In this document: piece after piece, positions 23,356 to 25,919 of the stretch
Numbering within the stretch: the stretch's first letter is position 1
Layout: every line of letters begins with the position of its first letter
Notes under the pieces: generated by a model
What the model saw: the letters and a program-made list of their open reading frames with translations, nothing else
Databases searched by the model: none
Told to the model about the DNA's origin: nothing
Assembly: GCA_021157505.1 (NCBI GenBank)
Contig: JAGGWI010000187.1
Coordinates: forward strand, 1 to 25,919
Source of the DNA: Desulfuromusa sp.
GTDB taxonomy: Bacteria; Desulfobacterota; Desulfuromonadia; Desulfuromonadales; Geopsychrobacteraceae
Reading direction: 5' to 3'
Length of the DNA stretch: 25,919 nt
Position numbers and translations under genes: made by a program

Positions 23356-25194
23356 CTAGATCATCCCCAGCAATTTACCGCTCCGCTCAAGAAATCCAGC
23401 CATACGCTCTTTACTGATCGCCTGATGTGACAGCATTGCCAGATCATAAATTTGTTCAATCAGCATATTGGCAGACTCACTATTGCCTTCATCCTGCAAT
23501 TTAAGGATTTTATCCACTGCAGGGCTGGCAGTATTCACCATCAAAGTATGATCAGCAAACATATCTGGCATCTCACCCTGCCCCATCATATGGGTCATCT
23601 CTTTAAAACGCCGGGATTGCTCATTAAGCAAAATCATCCCGGGAACACTATCATCTTTAAGAGTTTCAATCCGGATGGTCAAACCTTTGATATCAAGTTC
23701 ATCCTTGAACACCTGCTCGATTTTTTCCTCTTTGGTTTTATTATCAGCACCACCAACAATTTTCTGACTGGGATCTTCTTCGAGCAGATTTTCAGTGATA
23801 TCAGAATCGACCCGTTCAAACTTCAAATCGGAATTTTTAGATTCAAGAAATTGGATGAAATGATTATCTATCATCGCATCAAGAATCAACACTTCCATCC
23901 CCTGTGATTTGAACAGCTTCAAATAGGTCGCTTGTGCCCCTTCGTTATTAGCGTAATAGACTTTATTTTCATGCTTTTCTTTGGCACGTTCAAGATATTC
24001 CGGCAGAGTCGTAAACTTGTCTTCACCAGTGGCATGATAGATAACCTGATCCTTCACCTTCTCGTAAAACTTATCCTCGCGCATCATCCCATATTTGACA
24101 AAGGAATGAATATCCTCCCAGATCGGCTCAAAAGCTTCACGATCATTCTTAGCGAGATCCACAATTTTCGCAGCAACACGGCCACTGATAACCTCCCGTA
24201 TTTTACGCACTTGCGGATCATTCTGTAAGTAACTTCTAGAAACATTGAGGGGCAAATCCGGAGCATCCAGGCAACCCTGTAACGGGGTAAGAAATTCGGG
24301 AATCAGTTCCGGAGTGTTATCGGAGACAAAAACCTGATTACAAAACAGTTTGATATGACTTTTGGTCACATCAAATTCATTGGTTAAATGTGGGAAGTAA
24401 ACAATCCCTTTGAGATTGAATGGAAAATCGATATTCAGATGAATCCAGAACAGGGGATCAGCTGACATGGGATAGAGTTTGCGGTAAAACTCCTTATATT
24501 CATCCTCACTGATTTCTGTGGCACTTCTGGTCCAGAGAGGGTTTTTATCGTTGATCTCTTCCCCTTCAAGGGTGATGGATACAGGCAAAAAATTGCAGAA
24601 TTTCTTCAACACTTCACGAACAGAATCGGGCTCCAGAAACTCTTTTTCGTCCTCATTCAGATGGAGGATAACCTCGGTGCCACGTTCTTTTTTATCGGTC
24701 GCTTCCAGACTATAAGTGGTTGTCCCCTCACACTGCCAGTGTACCGCCACGGCATCTTTCTGATAAGATAGGGTGCGAATCTCCACATTCTCTGCAACCA
24801 TAAAACTGGAATAGAAACCGAGTCCAAAATGGCCAATAATCTGATTTTTATCTTCCAGATTTTTGAATTTTTCAATAAAATCCTCTGCCGAAGAAAAGGC
24901 TATCTGGTTAATATATTTACGCACCTCATCAGCACTCATGCCGATACCATTATCAGTAACAGTCAGAGTGCCAGCCTCTTTATCCAGATGGATATCAACC
25001 TTGTACTCATCAGCAAGCTGTAACCCATCAATAAGGTTGATATTCTGGAGTTTATGAATAGCATCAACTGCGTTAGAAACTAACTCACGTATAAAAATAT
25101 CTTTATCGCTATACAACCACTTCTTGATGATTGGAAAGATATTTTCTGTATGAATTGAAATACTACCTTCTTCTTTTTCCACCTTATCAGTCAT
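23356..25194 (-). CDS. htpG: Molecular chaperone HtpG (bacterial Hsp90)
   Basis: ATP-driven cytoplasmic chaperone of 612 residues, close to E. coli HtpG (624). The GHKL ATPase motifs appear in order: ELVSNAVDAI with the catalytic glutamate and the Mg-binding asparagine (about 38-47), VTDNGIGM (about 98-105), GHFGLGFYSSFMV (about 126-138) and GTEVILHL. The middle domain contains the catalytic-loop segment NVSRSYLQND. The C-terminal dimerisation part includes the client-linked methionine-rich stretch MTHMMGQGEMPDMF. AAGGAG precedes the ATG. A sigma-70-like promoter is visible, but I see no sigma-32 -10 (CCCCAT) element. Confidence 0.97.
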   Translation of the reverse strand: MTDKVEKEEGSISIHTENIFPIIKKWLYSDKDIFIRELVSNAVDAIHKLQNINLIDGLQLADEYKVDIHLDKEAGTLTVTDNGIGMSADEVRKYINQIAFSSAEDFIEKFKNLEDKNQIIGHFGLGFYSSFMVAENVEIRTLSYQKDAVAVHWQCEGTTTYSLEATDKKERGTEVILHLNEDEKEFLEPDSVREVLKKFCNFLPVSITLEGEEINDKNPLWTRSATEISEDEYKEFYRKLYPMSADPLFWIHLNIDFPFNLKGIVYFPHLTNEFDVTKSHIKLFCNQVFVSDNTPELIPEFLTPLQGCLDAPDLPLNVSRSYLQNDPQVRKIREVISGRVAAKIVDLAKNDREAFEPIWEDIHSFVKYGMMREDKFYEKVKDQVIYHATGEDKFTTLPEYLERAKEKHENKVYYANNEGAQATYLKLFKSQGMEVLILDAMIDNHFIQFLESKNSDLKFERVDSDITENLLEEDPSQKIVGGADNKTKEEKIEQVFKDELDIKGLTIRIETLKDDSVPGMILLNEQSRRFKEMTHMMGQGEMPDMFADHTLMVNTASPAVDKILKLQDEGNSESANMLIEQIYDLAMLSHQAISKERMAGFLERSGKLLGMI

Positions 25195-25235
25195 TATTTA
25201 TTTCTCCTTGGGTTCCTGATTATTTAACGGTCAGA

Positions 25236-25264
25236 AAGATAGAAACCTTACCCTTTTTTGTCAA
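25236..25264 (-). promoter_or_regulatory. Candidate promoter of htpG
   Basis: On the leftward strand TTGACA (25264-25259), a 17-base spacer and TATCTT (25241-25236). The transcript would have a leader of about 35 bases before the ATG. The preceding C gives CTTGAC, which also loosely recalls a heat-shock -35, but the matching -10 is absent. Confidence 0.6.
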
Positions 25265-25296
25265 GCATAACAGTCATCATATCGTTTTTTCGGACA

Positions 25297-25331
25297 AAAA
25301 AACTCACACCAGATTCTCGTGTGAGTTTTTT
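25297..25331 (-). terminator. Intrinsic terminator after the small lipoprotein gene
   Basis: A perfect 13-base stem (AAAAAACTCACAC at 25297-25309 with GTGTGAGTTTTTT at 25319-25331) and a 9-base loop, ending in a T tract when read leftward. It isolates the 43-residue lipoprotein gene from the htpG promoter. Confidence 0.88.
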
Positions 25332-25367
25332 CAATATATCATCTGAATCAGCTAGATTTTTATTAAC

Positions 25368-25499
25368 CTACCTTCCACTTAAATCTACCGGAGAGTCATC
25401 AAAAACCTTATTAAAGTCCTTGGTCGTGGTTCCTTGTGTTGTTTTACATGCTGACAAAATCAACATGAGCAACAACAGTAAAAATATTAATCTTTTCAT
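25368..25499 (-). CDS. 43-residue predicted lipoprotein (entericidin-sized)
   Basis: The ATG at 25499 is preceded by GAAGGACTAAA and opens a 43-codon frame ending in TAG. It encodes MKRLIFLLLLLMLILSAC, a textbook lipoprotein signal with lipobox LSAC (C18), then a 25-residue hydrophilic tail with a run of threonines and the end DDSPVDLSGR. Size and the CxTTxG start of the tail recall entericidin-type small lipoproteins. The VDLSGR end also recalls, from memory, the segment before a conserved tryptophan in LpoB-like lipoproteins, so a remnant is possible. It has its own terminator (25297). It is a confident gene by structure, of unknown function. Confidence 0.7.
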   Translation of the reverse strand: MKRLIFLLLLLMLILSACKTTQGTTTKDFNKVFDDSPVDLSGR

Positions 25500-25577
25500 T
25501 TTAGTCCTTCTATATCAATAATGATCCTACTCAGTGCAAGATCCTTATTATTAACATGCTGAGACTGATACATCAGA

Positions 25578-25919
25578 TTAATTTTCAGTTAAAAAGTGTT
25601 TTTCATAAAAATCTTCCAGATTACTCAGATGTCGGGTTTCGTCAGCGAGTAGACGCTTGAACAAATCTGCCATCGGTGCACCTTCACACCCACTCATCAA
25701 TCGTTTGTAAAAATCAACAGCACCCTTTTCCAGATAGATCGCATGAGCTAAAGCAGTTCGAGCATCGGCATCGGGGGCAATCTCTTTTTGTCCGAAAACA
25801 TAATTCAAGTTCATCGAGGGAATCTCTTGCTGCAACTCGGCAACATTGTGATCATGGCCATCCAGCAGTGCCATTTCTAAACGTTGTTTATGGTTCAATT
25901 CCTCTATGGCTGCTTCACG
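25578..25919 (-). CDS. Ferritin-like / rubrerythrin-type protein (5' partial)
   Basis: The frame is open to the right edge, so only the last 113 residues are seen. A TTG at 25898 is just an internal codon, not a convincing start. The visible part is the second half of a ferritin-like four-helix domain: a helix with YLEKGAVDFYKRLM and another with LLADETRHLSNLEDFYEKHF. These supply the glutamate and the ExxH iron ligands of the diiron site. Rubrerythrin relatives remove peroxide or handle iron in anaerobes. Whether a rubredoxin domain exists upstream cannot be seen; there is none at this C-terminus. Confidence 0.82.
   Translation of the reverse strand, partial: REAAIEELNHKQRLEMALLDGHDHNVAELQQEIPSMNLNYVFGQKEIAPDADARTALAHAIYLEKGAVDFYKRLMSGCEGAPMADLFKRLLADETRHLSNLEDFYEKHFLTEN

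Noticed and set aside
25195..25290. Sigma-32 heat-shock promoter for htpG
   Set aside because: Only the CTTGAC part is suggestive; the CCCCAT-type -10 is absent, and the sigma-70 reading fits better.
1..25919. CRISPR array, tRNA or rRNA genes, prophage or defence island
   Set aside because: No regularly spaced direct repeats, no recognisable RNA gene cores, and no integrase, phage structural, or restriction and toxin genes were found on either strand by reading.

Overview
The window reads as chromosomal DNA of a Gram-negative anaerobe close to the Desulfuromonadales/Geobacterales (the old Deltaproteobacteria). This rests on gene content rather than a marker gene: a PxxKW cysteine-rich protein and a GSU3473-like small protein, an OFA-type transporter, an RqcH-type NFACT protein and an LpxH-like enzyme. 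Base composition looks moderately AT-rich for that group (by eye, not computed). No rRNA, tRNA, CRISPR array, phage or complete insertion sequence was seen.

Layout. (1) 1-5111: a leftward cobalamin nucleotide-loop operon, cobU-cobT-cobS, followed by one long reading frame that fuses CobD (threonine-phosphate decarboxylase) to CobQ (cobyric acid synthase) and runs off the window. Its genes overlap by 4 bases. It is preceded by a candidate promoter, a cobalamin riboswitch and an intrinsic terminator, the arrangement of a B12-controlled attenuator. (2) 5128-5296: a 169-base non-coding element with perfect 20-base terminal inverted repeats (MITE-like), just upstream of the cob promoter. (3) 5505-8745: a compact CysG-like precorrin-2 dehydrogenase/uroporphyrinogen-III methyltransferase, a small YcgN/YkgJ cysteine-cluster protein, an OFA-family MFS transporter and the PxxKW protein. 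(4) 8809-12849: a leftward gene set, glyoxalase I, TPR protein, YitT-family membrane protein and Kef-type cation/proton antiporter. (5) 12907-13605: an LpxH-like phosphoesterase whose promoter predicts a leaderless mRNA. It converges with a leftward set of a YihY-family membrane protein and two M16 peptidase-family proteins, one with an intact zinc motif and one a lipoprotein without it. (6) 17990-20437: ATP-dependent phosphofructokinase, convergent with an NFACT/RqcH-like protein that appears to lack the helix-hairpin-helix domain. (7) 20438-23356: a repeat-rich gap, a MetY-type sulfhydrylase, a small GSU3473-like protein and TrmL. (8) 23356-25919: HtpG, a 43-residue lipoprotein gene and the 3' part of a ferritin-like gene.

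How the genes work together. The cob genes make and attach the lower ligand and convert the corrin ring intermediate (CobQ amidation, CobD aminopropanol supply, CobU activation, CobT and CobS assembly). The divergent CysG-like protein makes precorrin-2/sirohydrochlorin, the tetrapyrrole entry point. The glyoxalase-Kef pairing recalls electrophile defence in E. coli, although glutathione gating of this antiporter is not shown by the sequence.

Most of the window is ordinary housekeeping DNA, and I do not see a wholly new multi-gene system. The best leads are the CobD-CobQ fusion, the leaderless lpxH arrangement, the MITE next to the riboswitch promoter, the shortened RqcH and the 43-residue lipoprotein gene.
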